A stretch of DNA of 34,938 bases from an uncultured Mycoplasmatota bacterium (GCA_946530475.1 CAMNAC010000005.1:1-34938); one strand, 5' to 3'. Positions 17,572 through 27,418 are shown, counted from the first letter of the stretch. Numbers and translations: made by a program. The notes: generated from the letters alone by a model not told the origin.

Positions 17572-18720
17572 ATGGGTTTAATTAGAGCCGCAGTAGGTGC
17601 TGTTGGAAGCACATTACATGATCAATGGAAAGATTTTATCCGTTGTGAAGATTTAGGTCAAGACATTTTAATGAAGAAAGTAACGACATCAAATGGAATT
17701 ATTTCGAAGGATAGTGCAATTATTGTTGCACCTGGACAAATTGCAGTCATCTATGATAGTGGAAAAATATTAGATGCAACTGCAGAAGATGGAACATATA
17801 CTTTTGATGCATCTTCATCTCCAACTTTCTTTGCTGGACAATTTGGACCAGTGTTTAAAGAAATGTGGAATCGTTTTGTATACAATGGAAAACCTGCAAA
17901 AGAACAAGCAGTATTCTATTTGAATGCAAAAGAAATCATGGATAACAAATTTGGAACACCTGCACCAATTCCTTTTCAAGATTGGTCACATCCAATTCCA
18001 AATCAAATGACAAATTCTATTACACCACTTAGTGTAAATGTTAAATGTTTTGGAAAGTATACATTTAAAATTGCAGATCCATCATTATTCATGAGCCAAG
18101 TAGCAGGAACTGCTGATGAATTCCGTAAAGATAGTTTAGTAGAACAAATGAGAAGTGAAGTTATTGGAGCATTCCAAAATGTATGTAATGCATTAGGAAA
18201 TTCCCAAAACAAAGTTCCAGTATTAGAACTTCCAAGTAATACAGGAAAAATCAAACAACTTATGGATGAACAAGTATTTGATCAACCTATTCGTAATAGG
18301 GGATTAAACATTGTAGGATTCGTTGTAGAATCTGTTACTCTTGATGATGAATCACAATCTAAAATTGATAACTATGAACTTTCTTCAAACAGCTTTATGC
18401 AAAAAGGTACTCTTACAGGAGCTTATGCAAATGCTGTTCAAGATGCTGCCAAAAATGCAAATGGAGCTGCAAATGGATTCATGGGTATTGGTATGATGAA
18501 CATGGCATCTGGAGGAATGGTTGGAGGTGCTGTTACTGGACCTCAAAATCTAGAAGGAGCAACTACAACATTAGATCCATATGCACAAAATGTACAACCA
18601 CAACAAGTAGCAGTAGCGCAAGCACCTGCAGGAGAAGCAACCGCTTTCTGCCCACAATGTGGAAAACCTGTTGGAGCAACTAATTTCTGCGGAAACTGTG
18701 GAGCAAAATTAGGAGAATAA
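17572..18720 (+). CDS. SPFH-domain protein with C-terminal zinc ribbon, YdjI-like
   Basis: QWKDFIRCEDLGQDILMKK..., SPFH-like body, C-terminal FCPQCGKPVGATNFCGNCGAKLGE. Confidence 0.82.
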   Translation: MGLIRAAVGAVGSTLHDQWKDFIRCEDLGQDILMKKVTTSNGIISKDSAIIVAPGQIAVIYDSGKILDATAEDGTYTFDASSSPTFFAGQFGPVFKEMWNRFVYNGKPAKEQAVFYLNAKEIMDNKFGTPAPIPFQDWSHPIPNQMTNSITPLSVNVKCFGKYTFKIADPSLFMSQVAGTADEFRKDSLVEQMRSEVIGAFQNVCNALGNSQNKVPVLELPSNTGKIKQLMDEQVFDQPIRNRGLNIVGFVVESVTLDDESQSKIDNYELSSNSFMQKGTLTGAYANAVQDAAKNANGAANGFMGIGMMNMASGGMVGGAVTGPQNLEGATTTLDPYAQNVQPQQVAVAQAPAGEATAFCPQCGKPVGATNFCGNCGAKLGE

Positions 18721-18729
18721 TAATGCTTA

Positions 18730-18758
18730 AAAAGTAGACAAAGTCTACTTTTTTATTT
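18730..18758 (+). terminator. Intrinsic terminator
   Basis: AAAAGTAGAC-AAA-GTCTACTTTT TTATTT. Confidence 0.88.
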
Positions 18759-18830
18759 GCACAAAATCGAAGAATTGAAAAAATTGATATTATCATAATT
18801 TCTAATTCATATATTGATATAGGTGAATTT

Positions 18831-19919
18831 ATGAAAAGAATATGGATAATTATAATGGTTATACTATTGTTACCATTTCCTGTAAAAGCATTCTCTTCTT
18901 CTGCAACTTCCACTGTTTTAATGGACATGGATAGTCATCGAGTACTCTATTCAAATAATCGAAATCAAGTAAGAAGTGTCGCTTCCATTTCTAAAATAAT
19001 GACCGCAATTCTTGCAGTAGAAAGTGGGAAACTAGAAGAGGAAGTTGAAATAGGGGAGGAAATTCTAAAAGCGTATGGGTCTGCTATTTATATCAAAGTA
19101 GGAGAACATATGAAATTAAAAGATCTTGTGTATGGGCTTATGCTTAGAAGTGGAAATGATGCGGCTCTTGCAATTGCGAATTATGTTGGAGGAAGCGTAG
19201 AAAGATTTGTTCTCATGATGAATGAAAAAGCAAAAGAGATAGGAATGTCCAATACAACTTTCCATAATCCAAGTGGATTGGATGAAACAGACAAGGGAAA
19301 TCTGTCTACAGCTTATGACATGGCTCTTTTAACTTCTTATGCAATGAAAAATGCGGAATATAAAGAAATTGTAAAAACAAAAAAACATAGTGTAAAAACA
19401 GATTGTAACTATTATATTTGGCACAATAAAAATAAAATGTTATCGATATATCCATATTCTACTGGTGGTAAAACAGGATATACAGAAATCGCCAAAAGAA
19501 CTCTTGTCAGTACAGCCTCTAAAAACGGTTTAAATCTAGTTGCTGTGACATTAAATGATGGAAATGATTGGAATGATCATAAAAACCTTATGGAAGAAGC
19601 TTATGAAACTTATACTAATTATCCGATTTTAAAAAAGGGAGAAATTATAATTGATGAAGAAACTCATTATCTAAATGAAACACTATATATTAAGAATGAT
19701 GTTACTTATCCAATCAAAGAAACGGAAAAAAATATGATTTCTATCAAATATGAATTAGAAAAGAAAAAAGACTATAATAACCATGATTCTATTGGGAAAG
19801 TAATGATTTATTTCGGCGATGAACTGATAAAAGAAGAGCCAGTTTATATTCAAAAAGCGAAAGAAAAGAAGGAACCTTTTCTAAAAAAGTTAAAGAAATG
19901 GTTTGATTCCTTATGGTAA
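18831..19919 (+). CDS. dacB: D-alanyl-D-alanine carboxypeptidase (DacB/DacF-like PBP)
   Basis: Signal peptide; SxxK (SISK), SGN, KTG motifs; linked to spmA-spmB-rluB as B. subtilis dacB is. Confidence 0.82.
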   Translation: MKRIWIIIMVILLLPFPVKAFSSSATSTVLMDMDSHRVLYSNNRNQVRSVASISKIMTAILAVESGKLEEEVEIGEEILKAYGSAIYIKVGEHMKLKDLVYGLMLRSGNDAALAIANYVGGSVERFVLMMNEKAKEIGMSNTTFHNPSGLDETDKGNLSTAYDMALLTSYAMKNAEYKEIVKTKKHSVKTDCNYYIWHNKNKMLSIYPYSTGGKTGYTEIAKRTLVSTASKNGLNLVAVTLNDGNDWNDHKNLMEEAYETYTNYPILKKGEIIIDEETHYLNETLYIKNDVTYPIKETEKNMISIKYELEKKKDYNNHDSIGKVMIYFGDELIKEEPVYIQKAKEKKEPFLKKLKKWFDSLW

Positions 19920-20503
19920 ATATGATATGGGGATGTTTTATTATAATTGGAATTCTTTCCTTTTTTATACAAGGTGATTTTTCTTTATTAAATGAAACAA
20001 TATTAAAAAGTACCAAAAATGCATTTGATTTGACCATTCAATTATTTCCAATGATGGCATTATGGTTGGGTATCATGAAAATTGCATCTTCCTCTGGATT
20101 GCTTCAAAAATTAAGTCATTTATTGTATCCATTATTATCGAAACTATTTCCAGAAATCCCTAAAAATGATGAATCTTTTTCCTTTATTGCTTCTAATATC
20201 ATTGCAAATTTATTTGGATTAGGGAATGCAGCAACACCATTTGGGCTTAAAGCAATGAAGTCTTTGCAAACGATCAATAAAAAGAAAGATACCGCTTCTA
20301 GAAGCATGATTACTTTTTTAGCGATTAATACAAGTGGTTTAACGATGATACCCACTACAATCATTTCCATGCGTCTTATGTATGGGAGCAAACATCCTAC
20401 TGAGATTGTATTTGCTTGTATTTTCGCGACAGCTTGCTCTACTATAGCTGCTCTATTATTAGATCGATATTATGCAAAAAAGGAGGAAAAAAAGTGCAGA
20501 TAA
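19913..20503 (+). CDS. spmA: Spore maturation protein A
   Basis: Gate/nucleoside-recognition domain; order dac-spmA-spmB. Confidence 0.85.
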   Translation: MVNMIWGCFIIIGILSFFIQGDFSLLNETILKSTKNAFDLTIQLFPMMALWLGIMKIASSSGLLQKLSHLLYPLLSKLFPEIPKNDESFSFIASNIIANLFGLGNAATPFGLKAMKSLQTINKKKDTASRSMITFLAINTSGLTMIPTTIISMRLMYGSKHPTEIVFACIFATACSTIAALLLDRYYAKKEEKKCR

Positions 20504-21000
20504 TATCCAGTTTTCTACTTCCTTTTTTGATTTTAGTCGTTATTTTTTATGGAATTATAAAAAAAGTTCCGATTTATGATGTTTTTATAGAAGGAGCAAA
20601 AGAATCCTATGAAATGATTCTAAGTTTATTTCCTTGTATGCTAGGAATGACTTTAGGAGTAAATTTATTGCTAAAAGGAAATTTGATTTCTTTTTTGTTA
20701 TCTTATCTTTCTTTTCTTCCGATTCCAAAAGAAGTCATTCCAATGACATTACTACGTTCTATTTCAGGAAGTACAACACTTGCATTTATGAATCACCTTT
20801 TTGAATTATATGGACCAGATAGTTTAATTGGAAGACTTGCATCTGTAATTCAAGGATCGACAGATACTACTATTTATATTTTAACTTTGTATTTTGGAAG
20901 TATTGGAATAAAGAAAACAAAGTATGCACTTAAAGTAGGACTTTTTGCAGATTTGATTGGAATCATCGCAAGTGTTATTGCAGTAGAGTTGTTTTTTTAA
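20494..21000 (+). CDS. spmB: Spore maturation protein B
   Basis: SpmB-like membrane protein; GTG start 8 bp after AAGGAGG (ORF-track start 20416 is upstream). Confidence 0.82.
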   Translation: MQIISSFLLPFLILVVIFYGIIKKVPIYDVFIEGAKESYEMILSLFPCMLGMTLGVNLLLKGNLISFLLSYLSFLPIPKEVIPMTLLRSISGSTTLAFMNHLFELYGPDSLIGRLASVIQGSTDTTIYILTLYFGSIGIKKTKYALKVGLFADLIGIIASVIAVELFF

Positions 21001-21034
21001 AAGTAATTTTGTATAATAAATCCAGGTGATTTTT

Positions 21035-21757
21035 ATGGAACGTTTACAAAAATTAATCGCACAGTCTGGTTATTGCTCAAGAAGAAAAGCGGAAGAAGAA
21101 ATTCAAAAAGGACATGTTACTGTAAATGGAGAAATTGTAAGAGAAATGGGAGTTCAAGTATCTTCAAGTGATCAAGTTATGATTAACGGAATTCTATTAA
21201 AAAAAGAGGAAAAAGAATATATTTTATTAAATAAACCAAGAGGAGTCGTTACTACAACAAGTGATGACAAGCATAGAAAAACAGTATTGGATTTGATTGA
21301 TACCAATAAAAGATTATATCCAGTAGGTAGATTAGACTATGATACGACAGGAATCTTACTTCTTACAAATGATGGAGAATTATCGAATTTGATGATGCAT
21401 CCGAAAAATCAAATTGACAAAGTATATATCGCTAAAGTAGATGGAATTCTTACAGGGGAAGCAATCAATTCTTTAAAAAAAGGTATCGTTTTAGATGGAA
21501 AGAAAACCGCACCTGCAAAAGTCAAAATTCGAAAGAAAGATTTGAAAAAGAAAACTTGTATGGTAGAACTAACCATCCATGAAGGAAGAAATCATCAAGT
21601 AAAAAGAATGTTTGAAGCAGTAGGATATCGTGTGGAAAAACTAAAAAGAGAACGTATTTCTTTTCTTGATTTAAAAGGATTAAATTCAGGTGAATACCGT
21701 TACTTAAATCCCAAAGAAGTAAAAAAATTATACTTTGAATTACAAAAGAACGATTAA
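21035..21757 (+). CDS. rluB: 23S rRNA pseudouridine synthase B
   Basis: S4 domain MERLQKLIAQSGYCSRRKAEE; GRLDYDTTGILLLTNDG; EGRNHQVKRMF. Confidence 0.92.
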   Translation: MERLQKLIAQSGYCSRRKAEEEIQKGHVTVNGEIVREMGVQVSSSDQVMINGILLKKEEKEYILLNKPRGVVTTTSDDKHRKTVLDLIDTNKRLYPVGRLDYDTTGILLLTNDGELSNLMMHPKNQIDKVYIAKVDGILTGEAINSLKKGIVLDGKKTAPAKVKIRKKDLKKKTCMVELTIHEGRNHQVKRMFEAVGYRVEKLKRERISFLDLKGLNSGEYRYLNPKEVKKLYFELQKND

Positions 21758-21767
21758 GTTCTTTTAT
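21744..21767 (+). terminator. Intrinsic terminator with the rluB stop in its loop
   Basis: AAAAGAAC-GATTAA-GTTCTTTT. Confidence 0.75.
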
Positions 21768-21814
21768 TTTGTATAAGAATAAAAACTCGTGTTACAATAT
21801 CATTAGGTGATTCT

Positions 21815-22864
21815 ATGAACTATTATTATTTATTGGAATTTATAATTTATGTATTATTAACACTTTGCTTGACATATCAAGTAATGAAAAAATCATTTTT
21901 TAGTGACAAAAAAATGTCGATTGTTGTGTCAATCCTTTTTTCATTCTTTTTGATGCTTCTTTTTCCACTGGATTTTTTTAACGCATCCATTTCTTTAGGT
22001 GTTTTTCTTATTCTTTGGATTTTCTTTGATTTGTTATTAAAGAAAAAAATAGATTCCAGATTGATATTAGGAATCAGTTCTATCATTTGTTTTACATTTT
22101 TAGGATATGCCTATTATTGTAAAAATCATGTTATAGAGACACATTATAGAATAAAAACAGATAAAGAAATTGGAGAATCCTCTTTTCGTATTGCACAAAT
22201 CTCCGATAGTCATATAGGATTTTCTATGTCTAGTACTCGTTTTTTAAAATATATAAATAAGATTAATCAAGCACATCCAGATGTAGTCGTTATTACAGGG
22301 GATTTTGTAGATGATGATACTTCCAAAAAAGAAATGGAAAAAGCATCTTATGCCTTAAGTAAACTTAAAACAAAGTATGGAGTTTATTATGTTTATGGAA
22401 ATCATGATAGAGGGTATCATCAGTATCGAGATTTTAATGAAGAGGAGTTAAGAAAAGAACTGGGAAAAAATGGAGTAATAGTTTTACAAGATGAGGTTAT
22501 CCAATTGACAGATTATATTACATTGATTGGAAGGGAAGATCAAAGATATCCTAGAAAAGAAATAGAAGAACTTGTTAAAGAAGTTGATCCAGATTCTTTT
22601 CAAATTGTTTTAAATCATCAACCTACCGATTATGAAAACGAAAGTAAGTCAAATGTAGATTTGGTCCTATCAGGGCATACACATGGTGGACAGTTTTTTC
22701 CAATAGGACAAATGAGTGTATTACTAGGAATCAATGATAGTTACAAAGGAATAAAAACTATTCAAAATACCACTTTCATTGTAAATACAGGTTTAAGCGA
22801 TTGGGGATTCCAATTTAAAACAGGTACTTTTTCGGAATATGGGATTATTGATATTACAAATTAA
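21815..22864 (+). CDS. Membrane-anchored metallophosphoesterase
   Basis: N-terminal TMs; ISDSHIG, GDFVDD, YGNHD, LSGHTHGGQ. Confidence 0.88.
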   Translation: MNYYYLLEFIIYVLLTLCLTYQVMKKSFFSDKKMSIVVSILFSFFLMLLFPLDFFNASISLGVFLILWIFFDLLLKKKIDSRLILGISSIICFTFLGYAYYCKNHVIETHYRIKTDKEIGESSFRIAQISDSHIGFSMSSTRFLKYINKINQAHPDVVVITGDFVDDDTSKKEMEKASYALSKLKTKYGVYYVYGNHDRGYHQYRDFNEEELRKELGKNGVIVLQDEVIQLTDYITLIGREDQRYPRKEIEELVKEVDPDSFQIVLNHQPTDYENESKSNVDLVLSGHTHGGQFFPIGQMSVLLGINDSYKGIKTIQNTTFIVNTGLSDWGFQFKTGTFSEYGIIDITN

Positions 22865-22891
22865 AAAGAAGAGTAAAGACTCTTCTTTTTA
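22862..22891. terminator. Bidirectional terminator shared by convergent genes
   Basis: TAAAAAGAAGAGT-AAAG-ACTCTTCTTTTTA, perfect 13-bp arms; outer TAA triplets are the stop codons of both genes. Confidence 0.88.
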
Positions 22892-23581
22892 GTATTTTAA
22901 TTCTGATTTTTTTTCAACGGAACATAAAACCCAATTTTCTGTGTCCACTTGTTCAAAAGTCACATGATATAGGCATTCTAAAAAAGATTGCTTTTCCGAT
23001 AAATTTAATGCTTTTTGAGTCTCCATATTGACCTGATATTTTTTACATATCATTTGAAATTTTAGTTCTATCATTTGAGGGGCATGATCAGTCTGCTTTA
23101 AATTTAGTACATGTCCTTCTCTTAATTTTACATTTTCAATTACTAATGTTCTTTTTTGCATGTTTAATGTGTTTATTTTATCGAAATACATTTGATATAC
23201 TTTTGGACTTGTTTTTTGCTTTAGATAATCCAAATCTTTTTTCGAAACGGCATCTAAAAAATTAGAAAACTCTTTAAAAAAGTAATTCACTGATTCGAAA
23301 CGATCAAACTCGTTTCGTTCTTTTTGTTCCGTTGGTTTGAATAAATCATGTTCTCTTTCTTTTTGCTCTAAGAAAAAAGAATAAAGTACAAGAATTGGAT
23401 AAATCCCTGGCAAAAAAATGATTCCCAAAAGCGTAAGAATAATGTCTCTCAATCGAAAAGTACTGACACCATATTTTTGAATTTGTTTTTGACGAAGAAA
23501 CAATATCAAAGCAAGAGAAATCATGTCAAAAATGATGAAAAAAGCAGCATATTCCTGTGCGAATTTAATTACTATTTTCAT
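22889..23581 (-). CDS. Membrane protein with possible Tim44/NTF2-like C-terminal domain
   Basis: Two N-terminal hydrophobic helices; 'FSNFLDAVSKKDLDYLKQKTSPKVYQMYFDKI...'. Confidence 0.5.
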   Translation of the reverse strand: MKIVIKFAQEYAAFFIIFDMISLALILFLRQKQIQKYGVSTFRLRDIILTLLGIIFLPGIYPILVLYSFFLEQKEREHDLFKPTEQKERNEFDRFESVNYFFKEFSNFLDAVSKKDLDYLKQKTSPKVYQMYFDKINTLNMQKRTLVIENVKLREGHVLNLKQTDHAPQMIELKFQMICKKYQVNMETQKALNLSEKQSFLECLYHVTFEQVDTENWVLCSVEKKSELKY

Positions 23582-23786
23582 TTTCTAATGTAATCGCACT
23601 TACAGGACATCCCTCTAGTGCATCCATTGCTTCATTTAATTCTTCTTCATTTAAATTATCTTTTTCTTTTTTTCCTTCGATTGTTTCTGCTAATCCATCT
23701 TCTCCAAATTGAAAAGTAGAAGGTGCAACTGCTGTGCAAGCACCACAACCGATACAAACATTTTTGTTTACTTCAAATTTTTCCAT
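23565..23786 (-). CDS. [4Fe-4S] ferredoxin
   Basis: CIGCGACTAVAPSTFQF...EGCPVSAI. Confidence 0.9.
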   Translation of the reverse strand: MEKFEVNKNVCIGCGACTAVAPSTFQFGEDGLAETIEGKKEKDNLNEEELNEAMDALEGCPVSAITLENENSN

Positions 23787-23891
23787 AACTTACCTCCTAA
23801 ATTTATTATAAAAAAAATCATTTTAAAAAGCAATACAAAGAGTTTTCAAAAGTGTAAAATTGTGATATTATTATGATAGCGGGGTGATGGT

Positions 23892-24656
23892 ATGCCGACT
23901 AGAATGGAACGATATTATAATTCTGAAACAGAAGGTAGAAGAACTTCTAGAAATGAAGACTTATATAAGTCAATTTATGATGAAACGGATTATTCTAATA
24001 TTGAAGCTGTCACTTCATTGGGAGAAGCAAATGAAATTAATATTTCCAAATTAAAAGAAATGTTAAAAAGTAGAGAAGAATATCAAAAGGAGAAAGATAT
24101 TCGAAACATTGTAAAAAGAGAGAAAAAAGTGGAGATACCTGTCCTTGAAGAAGAAAAAGATCGTACTTATGATATAAGGGATGTTTTAACAAAAGCAAAG
24201 ACAGAAAGAACGGATGACCATAAGAGTCGAAGTTTAAAAAATACGCAATATGATATTTTAAAAAATATTCATATAGATTCAAATTATGAAGAACTAGAAA
24301 AAGAAAACAAAGAATTAAAAGAATTGATTCATACCATTACGAGTACTAGTATGGTAAAAAAGGTAACTGATGCCGACTTAGATTTATTTGAAGATTTGAA
24401 ATCAGAAGATGGAACAATGGTAGGAAATCCAGAAATTGAAGAGTACGTAAAGCAAGAAAAAGAAGATACAAAAGAATTAATGGATCAATCTTTCTTCACT
24501 TCAAGCCTTGGAATTAATGAAACAGATTTTCAAGATTATGAAGAAAAAAAGAATGCAAGAAAAGAAAAAACAAAAAAAATATTTTTCATTCTATTTATCA
24601 TAATTTTATTAGCAGTGATTGCATTTGGAGTTTATTATTTTTTCATAAGAAAATAA
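23892..24656 (+). CDS. Hypothetical tail-anchored membrane protein
   Basis: Long charged N-terminal region and a single C-terminal TM (IFFILFIIILLAVIAFGVYYFF). Confidence 0.6.
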   Translation: MPTRMERYYNSETEGRRTSRNEDLYKSIYDETDYSNIEAVTSLGEANEINISKLKEMLKSREEYQKEKDIRNIVKREKKVEIPVLEEEKDRTYDIRDVLTKAKTERTDDHKSRSLKNTQYDILKNIHIDSNYEELEKENKELKELIHTITSTSMVKKVTDADLDLFEDLKSEDGTMVGNPEIEEYVKQEKEDTKELMDQSFFTSSLGINETDFQDYEEKKNARKEKTKKIFFILFIIILLAVIAFGVYYFFIRK

Positions 24657-24677
24657 AGATAATATTATCTTTATTTT
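24650..24677. terminator. Palindromic terminator-like element between convergent genes
   Basis: AAAATAAAGATAAT/ATTATCTTTATTTT, perfect 14-bp arms; both stop codons inside. Confidence 0.6.
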
Positions 24678-26092
24678 TTTTTGATTTTATCTTTTGGCTT
24701 TAGGTAACCAGGCCTATTTGTATCATTTTTTTTTGAAACTCTTATCCATAATTTCTTTACTTCTTCTTTTTGAAAAGGATATATTGGACTCAAGTATGGA
24801 ATATCTAAAGATTTCAAATGCATTAAGTGAAATAATAAAACAATAAATATTACAAAGACACCTATTAAACCTTGACAAGCTGCTCCTACTAAAAAAAGAT
24901 ATCTCCAAATACGAAGCGCATATACAAAATCGATATCAGAGAATAACAAGCCACTGATAGCGGTGATGGCAGTTATAATGACTGCAATACTGGAAACAAG
25001 CCCTGCGGATACTGCGGCATCCCCTAATACAAGCGCTCCTACCACTCCAATAGATGTCCCCATTTTATTTGGAATTCGAATATCGCTTTCTCTTAAAATT
25101 TCAAAAACGGTTACTAGCAAAAAGATTTCTAAAAATGCTGAAACAAAGAGTCCTTCTCTTTGAACAGTGAGTGTTTCATAGATGCTTTTTGATATGAGAT
25201 TTTTATTAAAGGTAATAATCGATACATAAATTGCAGGAGTTAAAAGTGTGATGAAAAAACAAAGAATTCTAAGAACTCTTGTAAAAGAACTATTAATAGG
25301 GCTCAAGTATTCATCTTCTGTATTATGAAGATAGTCAATAAAAAGCCCTGGAATAATAAGTGCAATTGGAGAATTGTCAACTAAAATTATAAACTTACCT
25401 TCTAACAAAGCCATTGATACTAAATCAGGCCTTTCTGTACTTAAGATAGTGGGGAAAGCTGTTTTCCAAGTACTTAAGAATTCTTTTATAGTACTACTAT
25501 CTAATATCGAATCAATATCAATATTATTCAGTTTTTTTTCAATTTGCTTTCTTTTTTTTTCATCAATTAAGTCTTTTAAATAAGAAAGTATTACTTTTGT
25601 CTTGGTTCTTCTTCCAATCACAAATTCTTGAAAACTAAGATTGGTATCTTTAATTCTTTTTCGAATGAGTCCCATATTCAGCAGAATATTTTCAGTAAAA
25701 CTATCTTTTGGACCACGTAATACTACTTCATTGTTGGAACTTTCAATTCCTCTATTTAAAGAGTTTTTTGTTTCAATTCCAATCGCATTTTGTTCTCCTT
25801 CTATAAAAATAATCGTGAATCCATTTTGTAGATAAAAAATGATTTCTTTCATGTCAGAAATTGTTTTTAATTTGTTGTTTGGAATGGTATTTTTTAAAGA
25901 AGAGAAGAGATTTGAATAATCAAATTTTGTGATTTCTTTCATAAAAAAATCACTTATTTTATCATCACTACATAGACTTTCTAATAATACATAGGATATT
26001 TTCTTTTGAATGGTTCGAACATAAAAATCACTAGAACATTGAAACACTTTTTTTAAAGTTTGAATGTTTTCTTCTAAATTTTTAGAAATCAT
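24671..26092 (-). CDS. Spore germination protein, GerA family (GerAA/SpoVAF-like)
   Basis: 'SSNNEVVLRGPKDSFTENILLNMGLIRKRI', 'EGLFVSAFLEIFLLVTVFEILRESDIRIPNKMGTSIGVVGALVLGDAAVSAGLVSS'. Confidence 0.92.
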   Translation of the reverse strand: MISKNLEENIQTLKKVFQCSSDFYVRTIQKKISYVLLESLCSDDKISDFFMKEITKFDYSNLFSSLKNTIPNNKLKTISDMKEIIFYLQNGFTIIFIEGEQNAIGIETKNSLNRGIESSNNEVVLRGPKDSFTENILLNMGLIRKRIKDTNLSFQEFVIGRRTKTKVILSYLKDLIDEKKRKQIEKKLNNIDIDSILDSSTIKEFLSTWKTAFPTILSTERPDLVSMALLEGKFIILVDNSPIALIIPGLFIDYLHNTEDEYLSPINSSFTRVLRILCFFITLLTPAIYVSIITFNKNLISKSIYETLTVQREGLFVSAFLEIFLLVTVFEILRESDIRIPNKMGTSIGVVGALVLGDAAVSAGLVSSIAVIITAITAISGLLFSDIDFVYALRIWRYLFLVGAACQGLIGVFVIFIVLLFHLMHLKSLDIPYLSPIYPFQKEEVKKLWIRVSKKNDTNRPGYLKPKDKIKKK

Positions 26093-26188
26093 AGTATCAC
26101 CCTAGTAGTAATATGGTTTTTCTTTATAAAAATATGAGCATCTATTTTCTTTTTTTGATATACTAGTATTAGAAATGAGAAGGTTTAT

Positions 26189-27418
26189 ATGAAAGTAAAA
26201 ATAGAAAAATTAGATCATCAAGGAAGAGGAATTGCAAGAAGTGAGGGACTTACTATTTTTGTAGAAAATGCTCTTCCAGAAGAAGTGGTAGAAATAGAAC
26301 TTACAAAAACAAAAAAGAAAATAGCAGAAGCACGTGTAATCAAATGGATTCAAAAAAGTAAAAATCGAGTTCTTCCTAAATGTCCATATTATGATAAATG
26401 TGGGGGATGTCATTTGATGCATCTAAATATAGAAGAGCAAAATTTTTATAAGGAACAAAAAATAAAAGAAATTTTAACACGATATGGAGAAGTACAAGAA
26501 GAAAGAATTAAAACTTTAATAAAGAATGAAACTCCATATTATTACAGAAATAAAGCCACCTTTCAAGTGAAAGAACAGTTGGGATTTTATCAAAAGAAAA
26601 GTTACGATATTGTATCAATTGATTCCTGTTTGATTGTGCACCCTAAAATTAATGAAATTCTTGCTTATTTAAAAAAATTATCCCTCAAAAATATTACACA
26701 AATTATAGTAAAATCAAGTGATAATGGTGAATATTCGATGGTTGTAATGGAAACGAACGGAAATGTTTCAAAAAAGAGTATTCAACAAGTATTAGAGGGC
26801 CATGTTACAACTTTAATCATTAATCAGGAAGTTGTTTTTGGAGATGGAGTAATTTATGAAAAAATGAAAGATAAAGTTTTTCAAATCTCTCCAAAGAGTT
26901 TTTTCCAGGTGAACACTAAAATGGCAGTAAAACTGTATGAGAAAGTATTAGAATATGCCTCTTTAACTGGAAAAGAAATAGTATATGACCTTTATTGTGG
27001 AACTGGTACAATCGGAATATTTTTGAGTGATAAAGCAAAAGAGGTAATTGGAATTGAAGTAAATGAAGATGCTATTTTAAATGCAAACCACAATAAAGAA
27101 ATCAATCAAGCAAGTAATGTAACCTTCTATGGTGGAGATGTATCTAAAAAAATAGATGAATTAAATCAAAAACCTGATGTAATTGTTGTAGATCCTCCAA
27201 GAGCAGGATTAGATATTCATACCATTCAAATGCTAAAGAAATTAAATTCTAAGCGAATAATTTATGTTTCTTGTGATCCTATGACTTTGGCAAGAGACTT
27301 AAAACTTTTGCAAGAAAACTATGAAATAAAAGAAGTAACTCCATTCGATCTTTTTACTCACACCTATCATGTGGAAAATGTTTGTTTACTTGAAAGGAAA
27401 TTACTATGGGTTTTATAA
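26189..27418 (+). CDS. 23S rRNA (uracil-5-)-methyltransferase, RlmCD/RlmD family
   Basis: TRAM-like N-terminus; CPYYDKCGGCHLMHL; DLYCGTGTIGIFL; VVDPPRAGL; YVSCDP. Confidence 0.92.
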   Translation: MKVKIEKLDHQGRGIARSEGLTIFVENALPEEVVEIELTKTKKKIAEARVIKWIQKSKNRVLPKCPYYDKCGGCHLMHLNIEEQNFYKEQKIKEILTRYGEVQEERIKTLIKNETPYYYRNKATFQVKEQLGFYQKKSYDIVSIDSCLIVHPKINEILAYLKKLSLKNITQIIVKSSDNGEYSMVVMETNGNVSKKSIQQVLEGHVTTLIINQEVVFGDGVIYEKMKDKVFQISPKSFFQVNTKMAVKLYEKVLEYASLTGKEIVYDLYCGTGTIGIFLSDKAKEVIGIEVNEDAILNANHNKEINQASNVTFYGGDVSKKIDELNQKPDVIVVDPPRAGLDIHTIQMLKKLNSKRIIYVSCDPMTLARDLKLLQENYEIKEVTPFDLFTHTYHVENVCLLERKLLWVL

